This document shows, piece by piece, positions 1 to 7,504 of a DNA stretch of 64,000 nt; position 1 is the first letter of the stretch; the number at the start of each line of letters is the position of its first letter. Under the pieces are notes generated by a model that worked only from the letters and a program-made list of their open reading frames with translations, did not search any database and was not told the origin of the DNA. Origin of the DNA: Myxococcota bacterium (GTDB taxonomy: Bacteria > Myxococcota_A > UBA796); assembly GCA_029251165.1 (NCBI GenBank), contig JAQXDW010000146.1, forward strand, positions 1-64,000. Direction: 5' to 3'. Both the position numbers and the translations under genes were made by a program.

Positions 1-5
1 CGGAG

Positions 6-719
6 TCACCCCGGCCACGCCACACAGGCCGCGCCGCTGTGCGCGGCGTGATCGACGCCAGAGGTGAACACCGCGAGCTTTGCCGGGTCGAGGCTGCCGT
101 CGGTGCGCAGCTCGGCTCCGGCATCCACACCATAGGGACGCACCGCACGGATCGCAGCGCGGACGGTGTCGCCGGAGAGCCCTCCGCTGAGGAACACCGG
201 CACGCCGACGGCGCGCACGAGCTGGCGGCTGAGCGACCAGTCGGGCGGTGACCGGAGCCCGCTGAGGCGTCCCTGGTCCGGTGCGTGCTGCGGAGAGGCA
301 GACCCCGGACGAGAGGCTCGCACCAGCAGGACGGCGTGGCTGCCCGCTGCGGCCTCGTGGACCTCCGCGAGAGACGCGGGGCCGGCGATGCGGACAACCT
401 GGAGGAGCTGCACACCGGGAGCCCCGTCGCGAATGGCCTGCCGGACCTCGGGAGTGGTGGCCGCGCTGAGCTGGATCGCGCCGACGCCGCAGCGTCGCTG
501 CTGGTCGAGGATCCCTGCGGCGTCGCTGCGGCGGGTGAGCAGGGTGGCGGTGACCCCCGGAGGCAGGGTGGCGGCGATGTGTGCGATCTCCGCATCGTCG
601 ATGCCATCGGGGCTGGAGGGGGTCTCTGAGACCAGCCCGAGCAGCGAGGCTCCGTAGCGAATGGCGAGCCGCGCCTCGGCGGTGGAGGCGATGCCGCAGA
701 TCTTGATCCGGATGGTCAC
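6..719 (-). CDS. TrpF-like (beta/alpha)8 barrel, divergent phosphoribosylanthranilate isomerase
   Basis: A 237-residue protein related to phosphoribosylanthranilate isomerase. The N-terminal strand carries the KICG motif with the family's catalytic Cys (residue 8). The C-terminal part matches the family in DWSLSR (160-165), the LSGGL phosphate-binding turn (177-181) and the GVDAGAE strand (197-203). The general-acid Asp expected near residues 130-136 is missing (the strand reads VLLVRAS), and the SPR-type Arg near residue 36 is also absent (SSPDG). Activity on the tryptophan intermediate is therefore doubtful. The start is a GTG that overlaps the stop of the upstream pseudouridine synthase gene (GTGA). 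No other trp genes are nearby. Fold assignment is good, function is open. Confidence 0.75.
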   Translation of the reverse strand: MTIRIKICGIASTAEARLAIRYGASLLGLVSETPSSPDGIDDAEIAHIAATLPPGVTATLLTRRSDAAGILDQQRRCGVGAIQLSAATTPEVRQAIRDGAPGVQLLQVVRIAGPASLAEVHEAAAGSHAVLLVRASRPGSASPQHAPDQGRLSGLRSPPDWSLSRQLVRAVGVPVFLSGGLSGDTVRAAIRAVRPYGVDAGAELRTDGSLDPAKLAVFTSGVDHAAHSGAACVAWPG

Positions 720-1435
720 AGCAGCGCCTCGGGGACCGGAATGGCTGGCAGGGCAAGCGCGGGCTCGGCTGCGACTGCTGCGGACCAGAACGGCAGCGCT
801 CGCCACATCTTCGCCATGTCTTCATACAGCGGCGCGGTGGCCTCCAGCCGCCCTCCTTCCCAGGGCAGCGACAGGTGCAGGCAGTGGAGCTGGCAGCGGG
901 TCAGGCCGTGGTGTTCTCGCCAGTGTCGGCTGGCTCGGGTGTCGCCGTGCACGGCGTCGCCGAGGATCGGGTGGTTGAGTCCCCGGACGTGGCGGCGGAC
1001 CTGGTGGGTGCGCCCGGTGGTGGGCTGGACCTTGAGGATGGAGCAGCGGGGCTCCGGGCTGCGGCCGAGGGTGTAGACCACCGAGCGGGCCGCCTGCATC
1101 ACCTTGCGCGCGCTCTTCAGGGGGCGCTCTACGACGATGGGACCGTCCTCAAGGAGCTGTCCACGGACCAGGCAGACGTAGACCTTTACCGCGTCCGGAT
1201 GGGAGAGCGCAGCGTGCAGGGCGGAGGTGAGGGAGAGATCGGTGGCGAACAGCAGGCAGCCGGAGGTCTGCCGGTCGAGGCGGTGGACCGGGTTGACCCG
1301 GGTGTCGAGCTGGTCGCGGAGGATCTGGAGCGCAGCGGGCTCGTTTCGCAGGCGTGGGTTGCGGTGGACGAGCAGCCGGGGGGGCTTGTTGATGATCGTC
1401 AGGCCGTCGGTCTGGGTGAGGATGGGGAGGATCAT
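716..1435 (-). CDS. truC: RluA-family RNA pseudouridine synthase, TruC-like
   Basis: A 239-residue pseudouridine synthase. HRLDRQTSG carries the catalytic Asp, and GRTHQVRRH followed by HPILGD matches the C-terminal half of the catalytic domain as in TruC, which modifies U65 of tRNA. There is no S4 domain, in keeping with TruC. A C-terminal tail of about 25 Ala/Pro-rich residues is an addition. The ATG overlaps the TGA of the upstream AraC-type gene (ATGA), and its own stop overlaps the next gene's GTG, so the three genes are translationally coupled. The exact RNA target cannot be told from sequence; another RluA subfamily is possible. Confidence 0.85.
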   Translation of the reverse strand: MILPILTQTDGLTIINKPPRLLVHRNPRLRNEPAALQILRDQLDTRVNPVHRLDRQTSGCLLFATDLSLTSALHAALSHPDAVKVYVCLVRGQLLEDGPIVVERPLKSARKVMQAARSVVYTLGRSPEPRCSILKVQPTTGRTHQVRRHVRGLNHPILGDAVHGDTRASRHWREHHGLTRCQLHCLHLSLPWEGGRLEATAPLYEDMAKMWRALPFWSAAVAAEPALALPAIPVPEALL

Positions 1436-2334
1436 GCGGAGACGCTCCGCCGCCAGGCCGTCGGGCTCATGCCGACCTGCCGCTTGAAGGCACGAGAGAA
1501 GGCGGCCTCGGAGCCATAGCCGACGCTGACCGCGACTGCCGCGAGGCCGTCCCGGCTGCCGCGCATCCGGTCACGGGCGAGGCACATCCGCCAGCGGGTG
1601 ATGTAGGCAGAGGGGGGCTCACCGACGAGGGCGGTGAACCGCGAGAAGAAGGCTGAGCGGGACATGCCCGCCTGCTTTGCGAGGGCCGCAGCGGTCCAGT
1701 GCTGCTCCGCTGCGGTGTGGAACCGGGTCAGCGCGCAGCCGATCTGGGGGTCTGCCAGTGCGCTCAGCCAGCCCTGCTCAGGCTGCGTCATCTGCTCACG
1801 GAGGATCTGTACGAGCAGGATGTCGGCGAGCCGGGCGATGACGGTCTCTGCGCCGGGACGATCTCCGGAGACCTCATCGATCATCAGGCGAAGGGTCTGG
1901 TCGAGCCAGCCTGCGGTCTGTCGCCCCTGGACGTGGATGAGCGAGGGGAGCATCGGGAGGAGGAAGTCGGCGAGGTCTTCCGCGAGGGTGATGTCGCCGC
2001 AGAGGATCGAGGTCTGGGCGCCGCCGCCGCAGACCCGGACGCAGGGCAGGCCGCCGTCGTGGTCGCGGGGGAGGCCGGTGATCGGAGCGGGGAGGGCACC
2101 GTCACCGCTGCGGAGGGTGTGGGGGCTGCCACGGAGGAAGAGGAGGATGTCGCCAGAGGTGAAGTGGACGGCGGTCCCCTCGCTGGTGACGATGCCGCTG
2201 CCCCGGACGATGACGTGGAAGATGCTGCGGGTCGAGCCCTGGGTAGAGACCGCCCAGGGGGCCGAGAACTCTCCGCGAGAGAACAGGCTGCTGGAGACGT
2301 GGACACGGCCGAGGATGTCGCTGAGTGGATCCAT
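1432..2334 (-). CDS. AraC-family transcriptional regulator with cupin sensor domain
   Basis: A 300-residue regulator. The N-terminal half is a cupin-type ligand domain of the AraC_N kind (HVIVRGSGIV, then SGDILLFLRGSPHTL). The C-terminal 100 residues are a two-HTH AraC DNA-binding domain (AAALAKQAGMSRSAFFSRF; AVSVGYGSEAAFSRAFKRQVGMSPTAWR in two parts). This architecture is typical of regulators next to oxidoreductase genes. It is first in a coupled operon with the TruC-like and TrpF-like genes. An 8-bp inverted repeat lies just upstream of its start and could be an autoregulatory operator. The ligand is unknown. Confidence 0.88.
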   Translation of the reverse strand: MDPLSDILGRVHVSSSLFSRGEFSAPWAVSTQGSTRSIFHVIVRGSGIVTSEGTAVHFTSGDILLFLRGSPHTLRSGDGALPAPITGLPRDHDGGLPCVRVCGGGAQTSILCGDITLAEDLADFLLPMLPSLIHVQGRQTAGWLDQTLRLMIDEVSGDRPGAETVIARLADILLVQILREQMTQPEQGWLSALADPQIGCALTRFHTAAEQHWTAAALAKQAGMSRSAFFSRFTALVGEPPSAYITRWRMCLARDRMRGSRDGLAAVAVSVGYGSEAAFSRAFKRQVGMSPTAWRRSVSA

Positions 2335-2351
2335 GCCGGAAGCTTACGCTC

Positions 2352-2384
2352 ATCGTCCAATAAATGTGTTCATGAATGGACGAT
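2352..2384. promoter_or_regulatory. Inverted repeat upstream of the AraC-type gene (candidate operator)
   Basis: The 8-base arms ATCGTCCA (2352-2359) and TGGACGAT (2377-2384) are perfect reverse complements separated by 17 AT-rich bases. The site sits 18 bases upstream of the regulator's ATG, in a short AT-rich divergent region shared with the gene at 2468. The geometry (arm centres 25 bp apart) would suit a dimeric regulator. Binding by the adjacent AraC-type protein is inference. Confidence 0.5.
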
Positions 2385-2467
2385 CAGTCATGTTTAGTGG
2401 ATGCCTGGGTATTCGAAAGTCTTCGGTACTGGACTATCAATAGAGTGCCCAACAACGGAGAGCCCCG

Positions 2468-2749
2468 ATGACCAAGAACCCCTGGATCGCTGCCGCCCTC
2501 AACTTCTTCTTCCCCGGCTCCGGCTACATCTACACCGGCCGCCGTCGGCTGCTCGGGGCTGGCTTTCTGCTCGGCGCGCTCGGCCTGACGGTGGTGGAGC
2601 AGAGCGCGTCGATCTTTCCGGCGCTGGGGATCGAGGCGGCGGGGCTTCAGGCGGCCGCCCCGGAGGTCTTCGGGCTGATGTTTGCGGTGGTGTTCCTGAT
2701 GAACACTGTGTTCGCAGTGGACGCGTATGTCGAAGCGAAGGCGGTGTGA
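2468..2749 (+). CDS. Small membrane protein with NFFFPGSGYIYTG motif
   Basis: A 93-residue protein with two or three hydrophobic segments (about 5-20, 28-42, 65-82). The opening, with NFFFPGSGYIYTGRR, resembles small TM2-like proteins in which a Pro-Gly-Gly-Tyr turn joins the first two helices. A GGAGAG ribosome site lies 8 bases before the ATG. It is divergent from the AraC-type regulator and could be controlled from the same AT-rich intergenic region. Function unknown. Confidence 0.75.
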   Translation: MTKNPWIAAALNFFFPGSGYIYTGRRRLLGAGFLLGALGLTVVEQSASIFPALGIEAAGLQAAAPEVFGLMFAVVFLMNTVFAVDAYVEAKAV

Positions 2750-2768
2750 GCCGCCGATCGCTGCGCCG

Positions 2769-3773
2769 CTATGCTTCGCGCCGTCGGAGGATCCCCACCA
2801 GCCCAAGCCAGACGGCACCCATGCTGAACACTCCAGAGATCACTGAGCAGGTCGAGCTGTTCTTGTCGCCGCCGGTGTCGCTGCCCCCGCCGCCCTCGCC
2901 GCCTCCTTCTCCAGTATCGCTGGAATTGTCGTTGCCGGAGTCTCCGCCGCCGGGGGTGTCGCCGCCGGTGAGGTCTGTGCCGTCGCAGTCCTGATCGATG
3001 CCGTCATCGGGGATTTCTTTGGCGCCCGGGTAGCTGGTCGGGTCGGTGTCGTCGCAGTCTCCACCCTCCGTGGCGTAGCCGCTGCTGTCGCACTCGAGGC
3101 TGGACATCTTGCTGTTGCCGTAGGTGTCTCCGTCGAGGTCTTCGAACACCGTGACGGCATCAACAGCGTCTTCGTCGATCAGGCCATCGCAGTCCTGGTC
3201 GGCGCCGTCGCAGTACTCTGTGGCGCCGGGGTAGACGGTGATGTCGTTGTCGTTGCAGTCTCCGTCGCAGTCAGACACGGAGTCGCCGTCGTTGTCACTG
3301 CAGCCGTCGTCGACGGTGATGACCATGGTGGTGGTGTTCCAGGCATCTCCGGAGCTGTTGAGGCTTCCATCGACCGTGTTTCCAGCGGCATAGAAGGTGT
3401 AGTCGCCCTCCTGAGAGGGGGCGATCCAGCTGAATTCGAAGGTCACGCTGCCGCTGCTGAGCGACTCGGTGGCTGTGTGGGTGATCTCGCCGCTGCTGGC
3501 CTGGGTGTTGGCGCCGGCCTGGAGGGTGCCGCCGGTGGCCGAGACGTCGAGACCGGCCCCCCGCTGCCCGCTGTCGGTGGTCGCCACGATGAGATCGATG
3601 TCGATGGTTTGACCCGGGTCCACAGTCAGGAGCTTGGTGGAGAAGGTGGCGCTGGTGCTGGAGGTGGGGCTGTTGCCATGGCAGCCTCCGCAGCCAGAAG
3701 TCGACGAGCCCGTCTTGCCCCCGCTGTAGGCTTGGGACTGTGGAGCAAGGAGGAGCAAGGCAAGAGCAGTCAT
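2769..3773 (-). CDS. Secreted CXXCH / MopE-repeat protein with MYXO-CTERM-like anchor
   Basis: A 334-residue exported protein. The chosen ATG (GGAG six bases upstream) gives a signal peptide MTALALLLLAPQSQA. The mature start has a CGGCH motif of the heme-c CXXCH type, then a beta-sandwich of the choice-of-anchor V / Reeler-like kind (about 40-155). Two MopE-like calcium/metal-binding repeats rich in CDGDCND and DQDCDG follow (about 155-260), then a Gly/Ser/Asp linker. The C-terminus has a Cys, a hydrophobic helix and RRRE, like MYXO-CTERM sorting signals. Likely anchored in the envelope after processing. A longer reading frame upstream lacks signal-peptide character and is rejected. Confidence 0.8.
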   Translation of the reverse strand: MTALALLLLAPQSQAYSGGKTGSSTSGCGGCHGNSPTSSTSATFSTKLLTVDPGQTIDIDLIVATTDSGQRGAGLDVSATGGTLQAGANTQASSGEITHTATESLSSGSVTFEFSWIAPSQEGDYTFYAAGNTVDGSLNSSGDAWNTTTMVITVDDGCSDNDGDSVSDCDGDCNDNDITVYPGATEYCDGADQDCDGLIDEDAVDAVTVFEDLDGDTYGNSKMSSLECDSSGYATEGGDCDDTDPTSYPGAKEIPDDGIDQDCDGTDLTGGDTPGGGDSGNDNSSDTGEGGGEGGGGSDTGGDKNSSTCSVISGVFSMGAVWLGLVGILRRREA

Positions 3774-4250
3774 GGAGGTCTCCGGATCGGGGGACTTGGG
3801 ATGGTGTCTATTCTGAAGGGCTCGGGCCCGATTCTCAGGCTTTTTTTGCCTCAAGAACAGGCGCTTAAACGCCAGTCGGAAGTCTCTTCAGTGATGTGAC
3901 AGTTAGAGCGTTGATATCTGTCTGTGCTGTGTGCGCAATTCTGAACTGTAGTCCGCATCCACTTTGGACACCAGCGTCGGGTGAGGGGTGAGCAGGGCTC
4001 GAGCTGTGACAGCAGGAGGGATTCTGGCAGTGATGATTTCGGGTCCGCATGCCGAGCGGGTCAGGGCTGCCCGCAGCGGTCGTGATGTTGTTCAGTCGAT
4101 CGGCTGGAGAGACCGGTCTGCGGGGACGCCAGCGGCTCACTTCGTCGCCGCGATCTCTTCGCGGTGGGTCGGCATCCCATGGCCTCCTGCCTGCTGTGTC
4201 GGCTCATGGTGTCTTGAGTCCGCGTGTCCTGAGATCCTCGAGGAGGGCTA
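3774..4250. other. Non-coding stretch between the CXXCH protein and the small gene at 4326
   Basis: Roughly 480 bases without a convincing gene; reading frames here have no recognisable motifs or ribosome sites. It must hold the promoter of the minus-strand gene at 3773. An A/T tract flanked by a short inverted repeat (AGGC, seven T, GCCT) near 3838-3852 is the only local structure noted. Confidence 0.5.
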
Positions 4251-4279
4251 TTGACAGGTCGCGTCAGGTGATAAACATT
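4251..4279 (+). promoter_or_regulatory. Candidate sigma-70-type promoter for the gene at 4326
   Basis: A perfect TTGACA (4251-4256) is followed after 16-17 bases by an AT-rich hexamer (AAACAT/AACATT, 4273-4279), a weak -10. It is about 45 bases upstream of a strong ribosome site (AGGAAGG) and the ATG at 4326. Consensus -35 boxes are rare in such GC-rich sequence, which supports the call; the -10 is poor. Confidence 0.5.
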
Positions 4280-4325
4280 CCCGAGTCCCAATCTCAGGGG
4301 CATCTCATTCTTTAGGAAGGCAACA

Positions 4326-4595
4326 ATGTCCAGCTACTACAAAGTCATCGACGGCAAGAACTACGATCGCAGCATGCTTGAGGTCGCTGACGAGGCTGTC
4401 GCAGGCAAGGGTGATGGCCGCATCTCCCTCGCGGACGCTGAGAAGCTCCTCGCCACTGTCAAGGATGGCAACGCCTACACCGACGTCGAGAAGGCCACCA
4501 TGCGCCACATCCGCGACAACTACACGTTCACCGCAGCGGCCGACGCGGAGCTGCGCAAGCAGATCAACCTCTGGAACCTCCAGGGCCACAACTAA
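4326..4595 (+). CDS. Small conserved protein with EF-hand-like loop, 89 aa
   Basis: An 89-residue soluble protein opening MSSYYKVIDGKNYD. The stretch GKGDGRISLADAEKLL (about 27-42) looks like the Ca-binding loop and exiting helix of an EF-hand, though acidic ligands are incomplete. Similar short proteins (a 'YYKxIDGxxYD' start and a DGRIS loop) recur as hypothetical proteins in diverse bacteria. A strong ribosome site, a consensus -35 box upstream and a clean terminator downstream make it a monocistronic, probably well-expressed unit. No function is known to me. Confidence 0.85.
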   Translation: MSSYYKVIDGKNYDRSMLEVADEAVAGKGDGRISLADAEKLLATVKDGNAYTDVEKATMRHIRDNYTFTAAADAELRKQINLWNLQGHN

Positions 4596-4613
4596 GCCCC
4601 TGTGACTTGTTGG

Positions 4614-4646
4614 AGAGCCCCGGCACCTGTCGGGGCTCTTTTGTTT
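4614..4646 (+). terminator. Rho-independent terminator
   Basis: A 9-bp GC-rich stem (AGAGCCCCG at 4614-4622 with CGGGGCTCT at 4631-4639), an 8-base loop and a T-rich run ending GTTT. It starts 19 bases after the stop of the 89-residue gene. Confidence 0.9.
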
Positions 4647-4684
4647 CCCCGCCCGGTCCTCTGCGAGAGCCGAGCTAACCCTTG

Positions 4685-5737
4685 CTATGCACCACTTCCT
4701 GCCCAGGCCCGGTGCAGCTCGAAGCCCGCCAGCCGCAGTCGGCTGTACGCCATGAAGTCGAAGTCGATCGGCGAGTGGTAGGCCTGGATCGCCGCCCAGG
4801 TCCCCCAGAAGAGGTGGTCGGCGGCGACGAAGAATTCCACCACGTCCGAGAACACCGTGACGTCGCCACTCGGGCCGAGGTAGGCGGCGATGAGCGCGTC
4901 TCGGTCGGCCCGCGACGGGAATCCCCGAGCGAAGTCGGAGTCAAAGCCGGCGTACTCGCAGAAGTGATTGGCGATGTCGAAGGCGGCGTATGAGCATGCG
5001 CCGTACTCATAGTCGATGATCCGAATCGCGTGGTCGGTTGCGCTGTACAGCAGGTTTCCCGACAGCAGATCGTTGTGGGCGAGCACCGGTCGGAGTGCCC
5101 CTGCGGCCTCGGGTCGGGGGGCGATGTGGTGTCGGAAGTGGTCGCGGAGGGCGGCGAGGTCTGCGGCGTAGCGCGGCAGCTCCAGCGCGGCATGGCGAGC
5201 GGCGTCGTCTCCGGTGAACGACAGGGCCAGCGCGGCGGACATCCAGCGCTCCAGGGTGTCCCAGAGGGTCGGGATCGGGCGCAGTCCAGCTGCAGCGATC
5301 GGGAAGCTGTGGAGCTGGCGGATCGCTGCGGCGATCAGCGAACGGTAGCGGGGAGACCCCATCTCGTCTGCCCTCAGCGGTCGGGTGCCGCTCAGGTAGC
5401 CCTCGACCCGTCCGCCGGTGAACCGCCCATGAAACGGCGGCGCGAAGCCCTGCGCGCTGAGGTGGGCCAGCAGGGTGTTCTCCCGCTCTCGATCGATGAC
5501 CACCTCAGTGCCGGCGCCGTACAGGCGCACCAGCACGGGGGGCGATCCCGGCGCGGTGAGGTGAAACAGCAGGTTGGTGATGCCCCCGGAGATCACCGCG
5601 ACATTCGCTTCATCCGTCGCGGCCCAGGACGGCACGACCTGTCGGACCACGTCGAGGAGCGCTGCGTCTCGATCGGGATGGGTCGGGTCAATGGGCGGGC
5701 AGGGAAGGCAGGCGTCGGGATTGTCTCGGTAGACCAT
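4685..5737 (-). CDS. Choline/ethanolamine kinase-family phosphotransferase
   Basis: A 350-residue kinase. VISGGITNLLF near the N-terminus, the Brenner motif HNDLLSGNLLY (catalytic Asp and metal-binding Asn) and the IDYEYGACSYAAFDIANHFCEY segment (read in two parts) match choline/ethanolamine kinases closely, more like the eukaryotic enzymes than the LicA type. It would phosphorylate choline, ethanolamine or a related amino alcohol in the cytoplasm, perhaps for phospholipid synthesis. The ATG at 5737 is chosen over one 63 bases upstream because similarity begins after it. No lipid gene adjoins it. Substrate is inferred. Confidence 0.85.
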   Translation of the reverse strand: MVYRDNPDACLPCPPIDPTHPDRDAALLDVVRQVVPSWAATDEANVAVISGGITNLLFHLTAPGSPPVLVRLYGAGTEVVIDRERENTLLAHLSAQGFAPPFHGRFTGGRVEGYLSGTRPLRADEMGSPRYRSLIAAAIRQLHSFPIAAAGLRPIPTLWDTLERWMSAALALSFTGDDAARHAALELPRYAADLAALRDHFRHHIAPRPEAAGALRPVLAHNDLLSGNLLYSATDHAIRIIDYEYGACSYAAFDIANHFCEYAGFDSDFARGFPSRADRDALIAAYLGPSGDVTVFSDVVEFFVAADHLFWGTWAAIQAYHSPIDFDFMAYSRLRLAGFELHRAWAGSGA

Positions 5738-5902
5738 GGCTGTGGTTGTACCCGACAGGGAGGCTGGCCTGGATGTGGCCGAAGCTGCGCGTGCATGCAC
5801 GGTGGGGTCCTCGGCTCTACCGCAGAGGTGCTGAGCGTGGACCGTCGACGGCGCACGCAGTCCTGCGATCGGTCGGCATGCTGCACGGAGCAGCCTGTGC
5901 GC

Positions 5903-6763
5903 TCACTCTGTGCTGGGCGTCCTCCTCGCGATGTCGGCGGGCTTCTCCAGGCTGATGCGTCCGATCTTGCCGCTCCGGAACGCACCGAGGATGATCTCGC
6001 TGGTCCGGTGCATGTCGATGTGCCCTCCGCGTCGCTGTGCCCCGCGTTTTCTGCCGATGGCATTGAACAGCGCCTCGGTGTCTTCGTGCAGCTCATCGAG
6101 CTTGAAGTGCGTGCTGAGGGCCTCGGGGTAGCGCTGCCGGAGCTGTCCGGTGAGCCAGAAGGCGATGTCGGTGAGGTCGAGCACGCTCTCCTTGATCGCA
6201 CCGCTGGCGGCGAGCCGGTAGCCGCGCTCGGCGGGGTGGAGTCGCGGCCAGAGGAAGCCTGGGGTGTCCAGCAGGGTGAGGTGGGTGCTGACCCGGACCC
6301 TCTGCTGGTGCTGGGTGACGGCGGGCTTGTTGGCGGTCTTGGCGACCTTCTTGCCGGCGAGGGTGTTGATGAGGGTGCTCTTGCCGACGTTGGGGATGCC
6401 CAGGATCATCGCCTTGACCCCGCCGGTGCGCTTCCAGCGGTCTCGCCCCAGCAGCTCTGCGCCGATCTTGAGGATGTCCTTCGCGCGTGCGGGCTCGTCT
6501 CGGCTCAAGGGCAGCGCCCGCACGCCACGCTCCCGCTCCAGCCACGCCACCCACTGCGCGGTGACGTCGGGATCGGCGAGATCGCGCTTGCTGAGTACCT
6601 TGATGCAGGGGGTTCCCTGCCGTAGCTTCGGGACCAGCGGGTTCTCGGAGCTGTAGGGGAGGCGGGCGTCGAGCACCTCGATGACCAGCGAGACCTTCGG
6701 CATGGTCTCGGCGATGACGCGGCGGGCCTTGTTCATGTGGCCGGGGAACCAGTTGATGCGCAT
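5903..6763 (-). CDS. rbgA: Ribosome biogenesis GTPase RbgA/YlqF
   Basis: A 286-residue circularly permuted GTPase. It opens with INWFPGHMNKARR, as in RbgA. The G motifs come in the permuted order: G4 as LSKRDLAD (about 57-64), then the P-loop GIPNVGKST, then DTPGFLWP (G3). A C-terminal RNA-binding domain with an RRGGHIDMHR segment follows. It acts in late 50S subunit assembly. The start lies 45 bases from the divergent gene at 6809. Confidence 0.93.
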   Translation of the reverse strand: MRINWFPGHMNKARRVIAETMPKVSLVIEVLDARLPYSSENPLVPKLRQGTPCIKVLSKRDLADPDVTAQWVAWLERERGVRALPLSRDEPARAKDILKIGAELLGRDRWKRTGGVKAMILGIPNVGKSTLINTLAGKKVAKTANKPAVTQHQQRVRVSTHLTLLDTPGFLWPRLHPAERGYRLAASGAIKESVLDLTDIAFWLTGQLRQRYPEALSTHFKLDELHEDTEALFNAIGRKRGAQRRGGHIDMHRTSEIILGAFRSGKIGRISLEKPADIARRTPSTE

Positions 6764-6808
6764 GGGGCCTCATATCGCATCTCCGGCAGAGCACGATAGA
6801 CACCGTAG

Positions 6809-7420
6809 ATGGCACTCCCCGATACCCCCGTCGTCTTCGAGTCTGGCGTGCTCCGGTTTGATGACGACGGCACCCTCCACGTTCACCTCTCCCACAGCGC
6901 GGATGCGCCCCACCCGCTCGCCATTCAGCCGGGCGGTGAAGACGACGCCGTGGTTGAACCTTCCATCAGTGAGGTGCGCTGCGAGGGCACCGGCGAGGGG
7001 CACTACCGCAGCCGCGCCTCGCTGCCGGAGGCCGAGACCCTGCCGGAGGGTCTGGTGCTGACCTTCCAGGGCTATGAGTTTGTCCAGGTCGAGATGTCTG
7101 GCGATGTCAGCGTGCTGGTTCGCGGTGCAGAGTCGCTGCCGGACTGGTTCATCCCCGGCAAGGTGCATCGGTTTGACGGACCGGAGGACGGGGTGCGGAT
7201 CTGGCGCGACTCCAGCAAGCCCCCGGCTCCGCCGCCGCTGCGGGTTCCCGATCCGCCGAGATCCTCGGCCTCGTCTTCTCCGGCCTCGTCTTCTCCGGCC
7301 TCGTCTTCTTCAGCCTCGTCTCCGTCTTCTTCTTCGGCGAAGACCTCTGGCGGCAAGAGCGGCTGCGGGCTGCTGGTCGTGCTGCTGGTCATGCTGCCGG
7401 CTGCGGCGCTGCTTCTCTGA
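6809..7420 (+). CDS. Hypothetical tail-anchored protein with Ser/Pro repeat linker
   Basis: A 203-residue protein with no signal peptide. Residues 1-135 look like a soluble, mostly beta domain. A Pro/Ser/Ala-rich linker encoded by 15-bp tandem repeats follows (about 137-178), and the C-terminus has GCGLLVVLLVMLPAAALLL, a single membrane helix with nothing after it. This is the layout of a tail-anchored protein with its domain in the cytoplasm. Not recognised as any family. Confidence 0.7.
   Translation: MALPDTPVVFESGVLRFDDDGTLHVHLSHSADAPHPLAIQPGGEDDAVVEPSISEVRCEGTGEGHYRSRASLPEAETLPEGLVLTFQGYEFVQVEMSGDVSVLVRGAESLPDWFIPGKVHRFDGPEDGVRIWRDSSKPPAPPPLRVPDPPRSSASSSPASSSPASSSSASSPSSSSAKTSGGKSGCGLLVVLLVMLPAAALLL
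7267..7326 (+). repeat. 15-bp tandem repeat, about 4 copies, in frame
   Basis: The unit GGCCTCGTCTTCTCC is repeated exactly twice (7267-7296), then twice with changes (7297-7326). It encodes the Ala-Ser-Ser-Ser-Pro linker of the tail-anchored protein and can change copy number without breaking the frame. Confidence 0.85.
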
Positions 7421-7504
7421 GAATTCGATCGCAGATCGGTTGAATGGATCCAGGCTGGGGTGCGTCCGTCAGGACAGCAAACGCCCCCACCGATGAGGTC
7501 CATC

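Noticed and set aside
5030..6625. Long plus-strand open frame of over 500 codons
   Set aside because: It lies opposite the choline kinase-like and RbgA genes, both with clear family motifs. GC-rich codon bias keeps the opposite strand open; the translation has no motif.
7267..7326. Direct repeats considered as a CRISPR-like array
   Set aside because: Units are contiguous with no spacers and keep the reading frame; they are a protein linker.
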